This document shows positions 44,004-55,120 of a DNA stretch of 64,000 bases, one piece after another. The stretch's first letter is position 1, and every line of letters starts with the position of its first letter. The stretch comes from Aquarana catesbeiana (lineage: Eukaryota; Chordata; Amphibia; Anura; Ranidae), in contig NC_133325.1 of the NCBI RefSeq assembly GCF_042186555.1, forward strand, positions 674,115,640-674,179,639. Direction: 5' to 3'. The notes beneath the pieces were generated by a model that was not told where the DNA came from, searched no databases, and saw only the letters and a program-made list of their open reading frames with translations. The position numbers were made by a program, and so were the translations under genes.

Positions 44004-45265
44004 ATGAAAAAAATGCGCCGCGCCTAGGGGTGTAACTGAATAACTGTAAATCTAAGTACAAATCATAGATAATAAAGCGTGCAAATCAAATAGAGCCTAA
44101 AGCTCTGATCACTTACTAAGATCACCTGCTGTGTGAGTCCCCTGATGAAGACACGTGACTCCCTGTGTCGAAGACGCGTAGGGGAGGGGCCAGGACGGAG
44201 CGATCAGCACAGAGCTGGGTTGTGGAGCTCTCACACCCCGCAGCACGCCGCACAGCCGTTTTTTCCTATGTTATGTTTGGTGCACATGAGCACCTTATAA
44301 ATGTGAGTACCCCATGTGGGGATTGGATGTGATTTTAATAAAAGTATCCTACGGTATTATACTATATTAGTCTTTTTCTTTTATATGGTCTGATGTGAGT
44401 GGAGCCATAAAGAATCTAGTGTGGGAATCAGCTGTACCTAATACTGAGCCCAGGGGTGGCTCCAAAAGCGTGTATTGACACAATTAAAACCTGTGTCACA
44501 CGCTCCAAGGTGAGCGCAATCACATTGGGGGTCACCAAGGCACTTCACAGCATGTTTTTCTTTGGGCACGTTTGATTCAAAACCGGAACTTTTTCTTTGA
44601 ACCATCACCATTACACTGACTTTTATTTGAACTTGGTCACTTTATGTTACTGGATTGGAAGATTCTTTCACGGATGTGATTTGAACACTTTTATTAGGGC
44701 GATTATAGTTTCAATTCGCCCATGCATGTGATTGATTTACTCTGTTTGTGTTTTACGAATATATATATTGTTTTATTTAATTTTTTTTCTTTTTCATTTT
44801 AATCACAGTGGATCTACATATGTGTAACATTTTTTAGCATATACACCTTATTAGGAATGATTATATTTTAATCACTGTGGATTGTATATTTATCTTATTA
44901 CGTTTTTCTATGCACATTGCACTTTGTGTTTTATTGCACTAGTTATTTTTTAGTGTGTTTGGTCATAGGATTCACACAGCAGGTGATCTTAGTAAGTGAT
45001 CAGAGCTTTAGGACTCACACAGCAGGTGATCTTAGTAAGTGATCAGAGCTTTAGGCTCTATTTGATTTGCACGCTTTATTATCTATGATTTGTACTTAGA
45101 TTTACAGTTATTCAGTTACACCCCTAGGCGCGTCGCATTTTTTTCATATATCATTTATCGCACGGTCATGAATACGTGATCTGCGCCTGCAGCCGGGTAG
45201 CTGTTTGGTTGAATTTCCATTAAGGCACTGGATAATTGTGGCTCGCAGGATTTTTTTCCATAATT
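44004..45265 (+). mobile_element. foldback retroposon with hammerhead-like core, 17-bp duplication
   Basis: CTGCCTCTTTTGTTTAT occurs at 43987-44003 and 45266-45282, duplicated MADF exon sequence. The left 140 bases of the insert (from ATGAAAAAAATGCG) are the reverse complement of about 44985-45153, a long inverted repeat. A 43-bp unit containing CACAGCAGGTGATCTTAG is tandemly doubled at about 44970-45055. A hammerhead-like core lies at 44142-44180. No protein is encoded. Long variable target duplications, inverted terminal repeats and hammerheads are known together in Penelope-like elements, the best guess for its origin. Confidence 0.7.
44135..44187 (+). ncRNA. hammerhead-ribozyme-like motif
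   Basis: CTGATGA at 44142-44148 is followed by stem II GACAC (44150-44154) pairing with GTGTC (44165-44169), then GAAGACGCGTA (44170-44180). The bases before and after (CCC at 44139-44141, GGG at 44181-44183) pair as stem I, placing cleavage after GTA. The consensus would be GAAACGCGTA; this copy has one extra G. Very short stem III versions with GAAACGCG are typical of hammerheads in Penelope-like and related retroelements. Activity is uncertain because of the inserted G. Confidence 0.5.
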
Positions 45266-45392
45266 CTGCCTCTTTTGTTTATTGTTGTAATGGGGGTGTC
45301 TCACTTGCCACAGACAGGGCAGCTCCCTGTATTTGTCTATGAACAGGGGGTTGAATTGAATGAATTGTGGTCATTGAAGCCATCCATTTTCT

Positions 45393-45641
45393 CTGCAAGA
45401 CACAACACAAGCCAAACCCTAAGGTCAGGCCAAACTCTCCTAATCTTGTTACAATATAGGCTTCAATTTCGAAGCAGTATAGGCCCAAGTTTAGATCTTA
45501 CCCTCGTTATCACGATCGGCGCCTCCGATGCTCCTTCCTCCACTCACAGATCGTACGTAATACGCACGCGTGAAACTCCGCCCGCCCCTGACGTTCTTTC
45601 TAGTCTATTCCCCGCCCCTCTGCGCAGTGGGGGAAGAGCAC
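45393..45641. promoter_or_regulatory. putative bidirectional promoter between MADF and Myb-like genes
   Basis: The two genes diverge from this 249-bp stretch. It contains GC-box-like CCGCCC motifs near 45587-45620 (CCGCCCGCCCC, CCCCGCCCC) and CpG-bearing CACGCGTG. The matching region in copy 1 is 36967-37258, with a related CACACATGCGCAG-type block. The start sites are not known, and MADF may have a further short 5' exon here. Confidence 0.45.
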
Positions 45642-46951
45642 ATGGCGGAGTCAGAGCAGGTGCATGCTAATTACAGCAACGAGGAGGAGGAGGAGGAAAG
45701 CCCGGATCTGGAGACGTCCAGATCCAGAAGGAGAAGATTTAAGGCATCAAATATGTCCTTTGGGGAGTAGTTGGAGATGGTGGACATCCTGAAGAAGGCC
45801 GACTATAACGGGAAGTATGGACCTTACCCCAACCCCAATGTCCGAAATGCCAAGATCATGGCGAAAGTGGTCAAAAGTCTGCACCGGAATTTCGGGGTAC
45901 GTCGATCGAAAGATCAGCTCAGGAAACGGTGGTCGGACCTCAAATTACGAGAACATGAGCAGTACAGAAAGATCCGGAGAGTGCTACAAAAAAGTAAGTA
46001 GTTGTGCTGTGTTCCTATTCTTTTTGTCTTTATTACATTCGTGCTGCTCCATGTGCTTTTCTTAAAAGTGTTGTACATTTTAAAATGGCAACTTTCACGT
46101 TCATGGGAACATTATTCGTTCGTATCAAACATTTCGGCCTATAAAACACCATTGTTTTGGCAATATGCATTTGGCCACATTTTTTACGCCCTACTTGTAT
46201 GAAACTAATTTGGTTGTGTAGATGGCTTTGTTACTAGAATGAAATGCAAACTAGATTCTGTGTAAGGAGAGGACACTGAGCAGCTGTTTTCACATCTGGA
46301 CACTGGAGCACTAGTGTGGGACACCAGAACATCATTTTTATTAGGGGGCCACACAGGTGCTCCAGTGTATACTATAGGGGGGTCTCCATCTGTGAAGCTT
46401 GTACCAAACAGGTAAAGTATTGCAGCTTGACAAAGGACACTGAAAATGCTACATTTTTTAACTCTGCCAAAATAGACAATTGTACCACACTTCCAAGCAA
46501 TGTTTCCTATTTATAGTTCTGCCATCAAATATCTGTGTGCTAAGTATACCATTTTTGTTTTACATAGGGGAGAAAAGACTCAGAGGACACCCCTCATCCG
46601 AGGAGACCAGAGACCCCCCCACCTCGGGAAGAAGGGGAAATACCCCCAACACAAGCAGAGCAGGAGGAGGAAGACGTGGTGGAACTAGTCACCACAACAG
46701 GTGAGTGTCTGCGACCACAGGCTCAGGTAAGAGATGGATGCCGGCATATTTTTTATGCCTGTTTTTGTTTGGTTTCTCTCTTTTGAGGTGATCGTGATGT
46801 TGTGGATCCAGATCCTTTCACATCAGAAAGTGCCCAGATCCTGATCGGGGAGATCATGGGGTGTAATTTAGCATTGGAAAACCTCCAGAAAAACATCAAT
46901 GATGTTATTCAAAAAAATAAGAACATCATTGATGTTTTGGGTAGAGTTTAA
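45642..46951 (+). pseudogene. Harbinger Myb/SANT-like DNA-binding protein (copy 2), nearly intact
   Basis: Exon 1 (45642-45993): an acidic run EEEEEE, basic SRSRRRRFKASNMSFGE, a TAG, then LEMVDILKKADYNGKYGPYP and the helix-turn-helix part RSKDQLRKRWSDLKLREHEQ ending at a GTAAGT donor. Exon 2 (46568-46700), between TACATAG and GTGAGT, encodes PPPREEGEIPPTQAEQEEED in the frame that continues to exon 3. Exon 3 (46798-46951): SESAQILIGEIM, LQKNINDVIQKNKNIIDVLG. One in-frame TAG and an apparent phase mismatch between exons 1 and 2 suggest it is inactive. Myb-like partners of Harbinger transposases bind DNA and aid nuclear entry. Confidence 0.75.
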
Positions 46952-47589
46952 AACACCTCCAAATCACTTTCTTTTTTTGTGTGCTACAATGTTCAAAATG
47001 TTTTAGCGATTTTTAGAAAAGCCAAATTTTGAGGATGCACACAGTGTGTCAATATGTGCTATCTGCCATCACGGGAGATCAATGGACGCGTTTTGGGGGT
47101 GCAACCCCTTCCTCAATAATAAAGTAGCTGAGAGGAAGGGGTTTCTCCCCCAAAACACGTCCCTTGATCCCCCGTTATGGCAGCTAGCACATGTTGACAT
47201 TCGGAAATTTGTGTGCATCTTCCAAATTTGGCTTTTGCTGGGGTGACTTCACCCCATCTGAACGCAATATCAAACACAGTTCCTAAATACTCATGTCTGA
47301 TATTGCCTTCAGGTTCTACCAAATGTGAACTTTGTAAGTTCAAGATTTGTGTCTTTCTTGTTGGTTTTACACATGCCTGTTTTATCTTAAATGGACATTT
47401 CTATTTTTGATAATGCCACCCCAAAAATTGTTATACAACAAACATGTTGGTTTGTTTTAAAAACCTTTTCTAAATGCACATGTGATTGTGCTGGTATTAA
47501 AAAGATTGTTAATCAAGAATGTGTGGATTATTGTCTCAATGCTACAACACTTTTGTGGTGATGTAATTGCTGTTTTCTGTGACAATGGG

Positions 47590-47697
47590 GGTTATTTCCT
47601 AAGGGCAAATCCTCTTTGCACTACAAGTGCAGTTTCAGTGCAGTTTCAGGTGCACTTGTAGTGCAAAGTGTCTTTGCCTTTAGTAAATAACACCCAA
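47590..47697. repeat. short palindromic MITE inside Harbinger copy 2
   Basis: GGGTTATTTCCTAAGGGCAA and GTAAATAACACCC mark two arms with TTTGCACTACAAGTGCA mirrored around the centre. Copy 3 retains only one side of it (25807-25850, TTCGCCTTTAGTAAATAA), so the palindrome has collapsed there. Confidence 0.6.
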
Positions 47698-47832
47698 CAG
47701 TGCTTTGTAAGGTTACACAATCACGCCATTTTCTGGACTCACCACATTTCTGTCAGGGTCAGCTAAAACAAACACAAGCAGTAAATGTCACCAAAGATTT
47801 GCGAATTTTTTTTTTATTATTGGATCAAGGTT

Positions 47833-50011
47833 TCACAAATTGTCTGGCATATTGATGGCCCCCCTACCCACAAAGAACTCAAGGTATCTTAACCGGACAT
47901 CACGGGTACTCAGGGAGGGCAGGCCAGGACGGCCACTTTCAAGCGCCGTCAGGGTTGTTTCATTTAGAATTCCGGCCTCAGGCCCAACTGAGCCAGCATA
48001 GTTGGCAGAATGTTGCCGTAAAAAGTTATGTAGAACACAGCACACCAGGGTTATATGATTCAGTTTATACTCCACCATATGGATGGGTGTAAGAAATAGG
48101 CGGAACCGGCTGGCCACGATTCCAAATGTGTTCTCCACCACTCTTCTGGCTCTGGCCAGCCGGTAATTAAAAACCCTCTGTTCCGGGGTGAGGGTCCTCA
48201 TCGGGAATGGCCGCATAAGATGGTCCCCCAGCGCAAATGTTTCATCCACAACGAAGACAAATGGAAGTCCTTCCACATTCTCTTCTGGAGGTGGCAAGTC
48301 CAAGCTGCCATTCTGGAGACGCCTGTAAAACTCCATCTGGGTGATGACTCCACCATCGGACATCCGGCCATTCTTCCCCACGTCCACATACAGGAACTCG
48401 TAATTAGCCGACACCACCACCAACATCATAATACTATTGAACCCCTTGTAATTATAATAGTATGACCCCGAGTGGGGTGGTGAGACAATGTGGACGTGTT
48501 TCCCATCAATTGCCCCTCCGCAGTTAGGAAAGTCCCACCGCTGGGCAAAGTGGGAGGCCACAGTCTGCCATTCCTGTGGCGTGGAAGGAAACTGTTGAGG
48601 AAAACAAAAATAAATTAGTATTTTTGCACATAAACATGGAAAGCAGATTAGACACAAACATTCTTGGTCAACATCCAGATAACATTTATTAAGGGGAATT
48701 TTACAACAACAAAGTATAAGGTACACCTATCATATTCCCCCCCCCCCTCCCCCCTCTCATGGGCCATTTCTAACATTATAAGGGGGGGGAATCTTGAAAA
48801 GGTAACCCTCTCTACTTCATTGAGAGATGAATGCCTAAATAATGGGTATTACTTGGAACAGCCCCTCCTTAGTTACACTATTGGCAGACCACTCGACAGG
48901 TAAGAAGTGTCATAATACAAAAATATAAATACACACTGTACACACTTGAGCACATTTGGACATTCTGCTATTACCTATCAAGATAATAATAGGATACAAA
49001 AACTTGTAGTACCATTGAAAGTATACAGGCAGGCCCTTGCACTACATGCTTTGGGGAATTCATCCATAAATATGACCACAAAAGAGGTGGGTATAGTGTG
49101 TATGGGTTTGGCACAGTCAGCAGATAGATGATTGAGGATAGATAGAGAATTGGGATCAGCAGACTTAGCAGTTGGGGGGAGGGAGGATTAAAAATTATTT
49201 GGGGACACCACAAAAAAAGCCTCTGCCACTCTGCCTGAATTTAAAGCACAAATCACATTTCTAAACATTTTAGGGGTTGTTTGGGGTAAAGCACTACTAT
49301 GGAGCTGATAAAATACATTGTTAAGTGACTACATGAGGTGAATATAAGGCAGGAGACCATGCTGGGGAGGTAAGTGAAGGCAAATATGTATGAAGGACAA
49401 CAAAAATAATTACATAAAAATCCAGCATGCATGAGGAGAAAGGGGACATTCACAGCATATTACAATCATGGTAATTAGGGAATGAGGAAAGAAATACAAT
49501 ACATTAGCAAACATTATATACAATAAAATGTGATATTAAAGGATAAAAATCTTACCTTAAAATACTCCTTCTGCAGGACCTGGATGATGGCAGAACAGGT
49601 CTCTGGAATAATGATACCCAGAGCCTGGGGGGAGATGCCTGTCGAGAACTTGAGGTCCTGCAGGCTTCTCCCCGTCGCCAAGTACCGCAGGGTGGCGATG
49701 AGCCTCTGCTCCAGAGTGATGGCTTGCCTCATGCAGGTATCCTGCCTGCTGATATAGGGGGTCAGCGAAGCCAACAAATGGTTAAATACGGGGTCCGTCA
49801 TCCTGAGAAAGTTCCTGAAATCATCAGGATTATTCTCACGGATCTCACAGAGCAAAGGCATATGAGAGAACTGGTCACGCTGAAGCAACCAATTCTTGGT
49901 CCATGAACTCCTCCCCACCCTGTTCATGGACTGGACTTGTGTCAAGGTCAGGACCCCAATACCAAGCCCCTGCACAGCACGAACTCTACGAGGAGTAGGT
50001 ATACACAACAT
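47833..50011 (-). CDS. Harbinger transposase, two exons, apparently intact (HARBI1-like)
   Basis: Exon 1, 50011-49556 (152 codons), starts MLCIPTPRRVRAVQGLG and ends VLQKEYFK; the donor is GTAAGA. Exon 2, 48591-47833 (252 codons plus stop), follows the acceptor CCTCAACAG; splicing is in phase 0, giving 404 residues without a stop. Catalytic DDE residues: GGAIDGKHVHIV, NGRMSDGGVI and RRVVENTFGIVASRFRLF. N-terminal MRQAITLEQRLIATLRYLAT is the usual helix-turn-helix region. The enzyme would excise and insert the element with the Myb-like partner. It lies convergent with the Myb-like gene. The 965-bp intron is shared with copy 3, which supports the splice sites. Confidence 0.9.
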
Positions 50012-50888
50012 GGCTAGAAAACGGTCGGCTGCTCAGAAGGAAGTAACAGAACACACTGAAGAACAGCAAGGCCTGTGAAGAGCGACCTGAAAAACAGTAA
50101 TGAATGAACAAGAACACAATGACAAGTCACGCGTAGCTGCACGCACTGAAGAGCAGATACAAACCCACAAGCACAAACTGAACCGCAGAAAACGATCTGA
50201 AAGCCACGAGTCTGAAAAAGCGCAAATCATCTCTCACCAAACTTTTACTAACACGAGATTAGCAAAAGGAGCCCAAAGGGTGCCGTGCTTGGTTCTGAAA
50301 TGGCCTTTTCTAGTCTCGTCGTACGTGGTGGACATCACCGCGTTCTTGGCGATCGGAAATTCCGACAACTTTGTGCGACCGTGTGTACACAAAACAAGTT
50401 TGAGCCAACATCCGTCAGAAAAAATCCTAGGATTTTGTTGTCGGAATGTCCGATCAATGTTCGACCGTGTGTACGGGGCATAAGACTAAAACTAGATCGA
50501 AATTTGCTGCCAAAATTAACACTGCTAACCTAAAACATTTTTCTTTGTTTTTAAGCATGGGTAAAGCCTTTTTCAAATGAGCGGTTTCTGTTCAGTCTCA
50601 GCAGGGGATCCTAGGGTCGGATCTGAAGGATACAGACATCACATTTATATCTATTCTGCATTTTCCTCCATGGAAAAAACAGACCTATGTAATCCCTATA
50701 AGTGGACAGATGTAAACAGACATGTGTCTTGTGTCCGCCCACCTCTACTCTTATCAGTAAAAGTGAACCTGAATGCAAACTTTCAATCCAATGAACCTGA
50801 ACAGACCCAGAGGTGAGTGGATGCAAGCCTGCTTACATCCGTCAACACATAGGGATATATTTTTGTCTGTTTTAATCTGTGTAATAAC

Positions 50889-52324
50889 TAGGGATGAGGC
50901 CACGGTTCGAGTTCAATGTATGTTCAACAAGGGGGCCCTCAGATCCCGGCCCCCCCATGTGAATGGGTAGGGGTACATTGTACCCCTACTTATTCACCAA
51001 AAAAGTGTAAGAAAATAAGTAAAAACGACAGGAGACAGTTTTTGACAATTCCTTTATTAAAAAGTAAAATAAAAAAAGTGTCCCGCTATGTCTATCCATC
51101 TTCAATCACAGCACCGATGGTCCTGAGAAGAATAAACGGTAAAACTCTGCCTCCACAGGAGGCGTCCCGCCGACTGCCGTCTTTTCGCGGTGATGGTGTT
51201 ATATAGCCATGGGCGGGGCCACCCGGTGATGTAACGGGGTGACCATGCCCCCCTCTGGCGTAATGTGATGGTGGCCCCGCCCTTGGCTATATAACAGCTG
51301 TTAAAGCAAAAAGACGGCAGTCGGCGGGACGCCTCCCATGGAGGCGGAGTTTTTCCATTTTTTTCCTCAAGACCATCGGCGCCGCGATTGACGATGGATT
51401 TACATCACGGGACACTTTTTTTAAATTTTATTTTTTAATAAAGGAATTGTCAAAAACTCCTCACTTTTTTACTTTTTTGACACTTTTTTGGTGAATGAGT
51501 AGGGGTACAATGGTACCTACCCATTCACATAGGGGGTGGCTGGGATCTGGGGGCCCCCTTGTTAAAGGGGGGTTCCAGGTTCTGATAAGCCCCCCACCCG
51601 CAGACCCCCACAACCACCAGGCAAGGGTTGTGTGGATGAGGCCCTTGTCCCCATCAACATGGGGACAAGGTGCTTTGGGGTGGACCCCAAAGCACCCACC
51701 CCATGTTGAGGGCATATGGCCTGGTATGGTTCAGAAGGGGGGGGCGCTCTCGCAATCCCCCTCTTTTCCTATGGCCTGCCAGGTTACATGCTTGGATAAG
51801 GGCCTGGTATGGATTTTGGGGGGGACCCCCACGCCATTTTTTTTTTTTTGGTGTGGAGTTTTTTCTTCAATGATCTTTTATGTACAGTATATTGTCGGGA
51901 TCCGGCAATACATTACAGTCTTGAGCAATTTTAAAGAAAATGTTTCCTTTAGAAATGTCATTTTGCTGCGGTACTGTTATAAACATGGGAAAGATGCGCT
52001 ACTTTACAGGCAGACTAAGGGGACCCCCCAGGCACGATATTTAAAGGAATATTTCATTTTTATTATTTCACTTTAAGCATTATTAAAATCACTGCTCCTG
52101 AAAAAATGGCTATTTTAAAAACTTTTTTTTACATTGATACATGTCTCCTGGGGCAGGACCCGGGTCCCCATACACTTTGTGGCAATAACTTGCATATAAG
52201 CCTTTAAAATGAACACTTTAGATTTTTCATGTTCGTGTCCCATAGACTGCATGTTCGCACAAAGTTTTTGTCTGTTCGCATGTTCTGGTGCGAACCGAAT
52301 CGGGGGGTGTTCGGCTCATCCCTA
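50889..52324. mobile_element. hAT-type element with giant palindrome (TAGGGATGAGC ends)
   Basis: Ends TAGGGATGAGGCC (left) and TAGGGATGAGCCGAACAC (complement of the right) are flanked by 8-bp near-duplications GTAATAAC (50881-50888) and GTAGTAAC (52325-52332). Inside, arms of about 310 bp (50925-51235 and 51250-51560) are reverse complements with GACGGCAGTCGGCGGGACGC as part of the stem. A GC-rich block at 51540-51850 is shared with the 6845 and 38242 elements. No gene. Confidence 0.75.
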
Positions 52325-52332
52325 GTAGTAAC

Positions 52333-52903
52333 GAGTCATAAATAGACAGATGGATCACCTGTGTAAAAGGGGCCTAAGCCTTTTTATTTGCTACAATGTG
52401 TTAATAAATTCCCTCCTCAGATTACTTATGATACAATGACACAGATTACTTATGATACAATGGCACATGTTAAATGTTTACATGCTTGTTTTATTTTACT
52501 TTTTTTGTAAACTAATTTTAAACTTTTATTATTTATTTAATTGAGTCCCGTCTTTTCAGAAAAGTATTTTTTTTTTAGCTACATGTGCGAAATGTCACTG
52601 AAATGGCTTTGTTTATAAACTAAGCCATTAAATCATTATATCATAGAGGATATGTGATCACATAAAACAGGAACCATGAGTACTTTCAATTTGTTACTAG
52701 AGAACTAGAACTGGCAATGGCAGTAGGATCTCACAGGAAGGGTAGAGCAGAGCTGCATGTCCTTAGATGTGGGGAATGTTGATTAACATGGCAATGTGCA
52801 GGGGACTGCTCATTTTTTACGTAAAGGGGGAGATGTAAAGTGGTTCAGAGAAATCTAGATAGACAAGGTATTTACAAAACTCAGTCATTAAGAGTTAACA
52901 ATG
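52333..52903. other. unassigned sequence
   Basis: No gene, and no repeat with clear ends. A/T-rich, with a duplicated ATTACTTATGATACAATG at about 52420 and 52445. Confidence 0.5.
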
Positions 52904-53283
52904 AAAAGGTGAACTAACACCCTACATCCTTCCCACTCCACCACAGTCCCTACTGCACTTACACCCATGGGCTATACAGTTTTAGCATCCATGCAGCCCA
53001 GGTGCAGCGGTCTTGAGGTTTAAAAACCGTGCTGTCCTTTTTCTAGTGACACTGGGCCAGATCAGAGTGTTTCTGATTGCTCAGCGTGGTCACGTAAGGG
53101 CTTCCCAATCAGGAATCTGTCCCCGTATGTCCCTAGGGAAAGAAGAGGAAGAACATTGTGGTTTTCAAACCCCAAAAAAGCTGCTCAGGCCTGGTTGGGT
53201 GGTGAAACTGTATCACTATGAGCTAAATGCAGCAGGGACCAAGGGAGGGGGTAGCGAGGCTGTAAGGCGTTAGTTCACCTTTT
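52904..53283. mobile_element. MITE with AAAAGGTGAACTAAC ends
   Basis: AAAAGGTGAACTAACACC on the left and GGCGTTAGTTCACCTTTT on the right are inverted copies. No internal gene. The target duplication is unclear. Confidence 0.6.
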
Positions 53284-53535
53284 AATTTTTTCTGAAAAGG
53301 TGAACTTATACTTTTGAGTGTAACTCCAATTTAGAGTAGGAAAAAAAAGAATTCTCTCCAGGTTAGTTACACACATTGCAAGGATTTCATCATACTTGAT
53401 TACTTGATGTTCAACTTAAACTGACACATGGATTCCACGTCCTACTTCCTGAGTGCTAAGTGGGAATATCTTCCTATGATCTTCCCATAATCACAGGATC
53501 AATCTCAAATCAGTAAATAGAGAAAAATTGTAAGC

Positions 53536-54449
53536 CAGTGGCAGCTGGTGTTCAAAATTTTTGGGGGGGCGCACACAAACTGAAAAATACTGAAAATAAA
53601 AAACATCAAATGCAGCCTTACTGCGCCATCAAATGCAGCCACTGTGCCCATCAATTGCACCCACTGTGCCCATCAATTGCACCCACTGTGCCATCAAATG
53701 CAGCCACTGTGCCATCAAATGCAGCCACTGTGCCCATCAAATGCAGCCACTGTGCCCATCAAATGCAGTCACTGTGCCCATCAAATGCAGCCACTGTGCC
53801 CATCAAATGCAGTCACTGTGCCCATCAAATGCAGCCACTGTGCCCATCAAATGCAGCCACTGTGACCCCCCCACTGGCATTTAACCAGCACCACCCCTGC
53901 CAGCCCCCTCGCTTGTTGTCTGACCGGCACTTACCCCATCTTGGTGACGGGTCAAGCAGTGGGTGATGGCGGTGAGCTGTGGGACGGGCAGCGGGTCAGG
54001 CAGCGGTGAGCTGTGGGTCAGGCGGTGGCTTCTGTGTCCTCCATGCTTCCGCTGTGCGTCTCTTCTTTCCTCCTGCTAGGCGTGCAATAAGATCACCTGT
54101 CCTTTCAGCCAATCAGGTGACGGCTATCAGACCCGCGCTTCCTGATTGGCAGAGAGGCGGTTCAGTGTTAGAAAAGTGAATATTCATTTGCTTTTATAAC
54201 ACACCTGGGTGGGCTCCGAGCGCAATGCCCTTTTTTGAAGCCTATTAGAGCCTATGGCTCTAATCAGGTGCTTAAAAAAACCCCGCCACTGTAATTCATG
54301 CAGGTCCCGGCATCCTGAAAGGGGCCAGACACATGAATAGGAGGTGGCTGTGGCGGCCGTGGAGAGATTCCTGCATAGCACAACTCATATAGGGGGTGGC
54401 GTGATAGAGGGGGCAGCACCCATGCACCCTTATGGACGGGCCAACACTG
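53536..54449. mobile_element. minisatellite-bearing hAT-type element, complete copy
   Basis: Left end CAGTGGCAGCTGGTG and right end (complement) CAGTGTTGGCCCG are flanked by an exact 8-bp duplication TTGTAAGC at 53528-53535 and 54450-54457. 914 bp. It contains a 22-bp minisatellite and a conserved right half with CCTTTCAGCCAATCAGGTGA and GAATATTCATTTGC-type blocks that recur at 63030-63130 and, inverted, near 2750-3070. No transposase. Confidence 0.85.
53610..53868. repeat. 22-bp minisatellite (GCCCATCAAATGCAGCCACT-type)
   Basis: About 12 units of 21-22 bp. This is the reverse complement of the array at 3135-3978. The three open frames here (73-142 codons) are products of the periodicity. 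Confidence 0.92.
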
Positions 54450-54713
54450 TTGTAAGCCAATCCCATGATCACGAAAAGAACACTTCTTGAGACGTTTAGT
54501 GCAGGGTTGTCTTGGTTACAAGTAAGCAATTTTTTTTTTTTTTTTCTTTTTTTAGCAATTTAAAAAAAAAAAAAGCTTTGCCACTGCTGCATATTGAAAC
54601 AGAAAGGTGCACAGCAGGTGGGGTCAAAACTATTGAAGCAACAAGATTAGCTGACTGCTCCCTTCTATACCCTGGAGACCAGAGATGAAAGGGACTCCTT
54701 GGGAGCTCACTTA

Positions 54714-55120
54714 GGCCCCTTTCACACTGAGGCGGTTTGCAGGCGGTATTGCGCTAAAAATACCGCCTGCAAACCGCCCCTAAACAGCCTCCGCTGTTTG
54801 TTCAGTGTGAAAGCCCGAGGGTCTTGGACGGTGAAAAAAGTCCTGCAAACCGCTTCTTTGGAGCGGTGAAGGAGCGGTGTATTCACCGCTTCTAAACCGC
54901 TCCTGCCCATTGAAATCAATGGGACAGCGCGGCTATACCGCGACAATACCGCGGCTATAGCCGCGCTGTGCGAGGGATTTTAACCCTTTTTCGGCTGCCA
55001 GCGGGGGTTAAAACCGCACCGCTAGCGGCCGAATACAGCTGCAAGAACAACGGTACAGCAGCGCTAAAAATAGCGCTGTTGTACCGCCGACGCCCCTACC
55101 GCCCCAGTGTGAAAGGTGCC
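54714..55120. mobile_element. multi-hairpin MITE with TTA duplication, second copy
   Basis: Ends GGCCCCTTTCACACTGAGG and GGCACCTTTCACACTGGGG (complement of the right) are flanked by TTA at 54711-54713 and 55121-55123. The interior is a string of perfect short hairpins, such as CGGTATTGCG...AAATACCG, GCGGCTATACCGCG and AGCGCTAAAAATAGCGCT. It shares this architecture with the 14209 element. TTA targets point to Harbinger-type mobilisation. Confidence 0.85.

Larger units (their letters stand above)
43642..45392 (-). pseudogene. Harbinger MADF-domain exon (copy 2), split by insertion
   Basis: The exon starts after GTGTCTTGCAG at 45393 and ends at a donor (GTCAG|GTATAG) at 43642. It shows a frameshift near 45350-45370, then FIDKYRELPCLWQVRHPHY, the insertion at 44004-45265, then RQAALEKLLELVKPVV, KTKIGGLRSTYLRERKKVTD, YVPRLWYYERLRFLSNHTE and three STLPSTLPST repeats. 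The domain would bind DNA, perhaps assisting transposition. Two independent lesions, the frameshift and the retroposon, make it inactive. Confidence 0.75.
41874..50480. mobile_element. PIF/Harbinger element copy 2 (MADF, Myb-like, transposase)
   Basis: Ends TGCTCCATACACACGGTCGG (left) and TGCCCCGTACACACGGTCG (complement of the right) are flanked by TA at 41872-41873 and 50481-50482, inside an ACTAAAACT-rich block that continues on both sides. 8.6 kb, about 7.3 kb without the 1.26-kb insertion at 44004. It encodes MADF (minus), Myb-like (plus) and a two-exon HARBI1-like transposase (minus). Known Harbinger elements target TTA or TAA and usually have two genes; the plain TA and the third gene are noteworthy. 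Confidence 0.75.

Noticed and set aside
44004..45265. LTR retrotransposon or cut-and-paste element
   Set aside because: The terminal repeats are inverted, not direct, and the 17-bp duplication is far longer than the 4-8 bp of LTR or DNA elements.
41874..50480. Target duplication TTA for the Harbinger copy
   Set aside because: Left flank is TTA and right flank TAA; as direct repeats only TA is shared, so TTA was not claimed.
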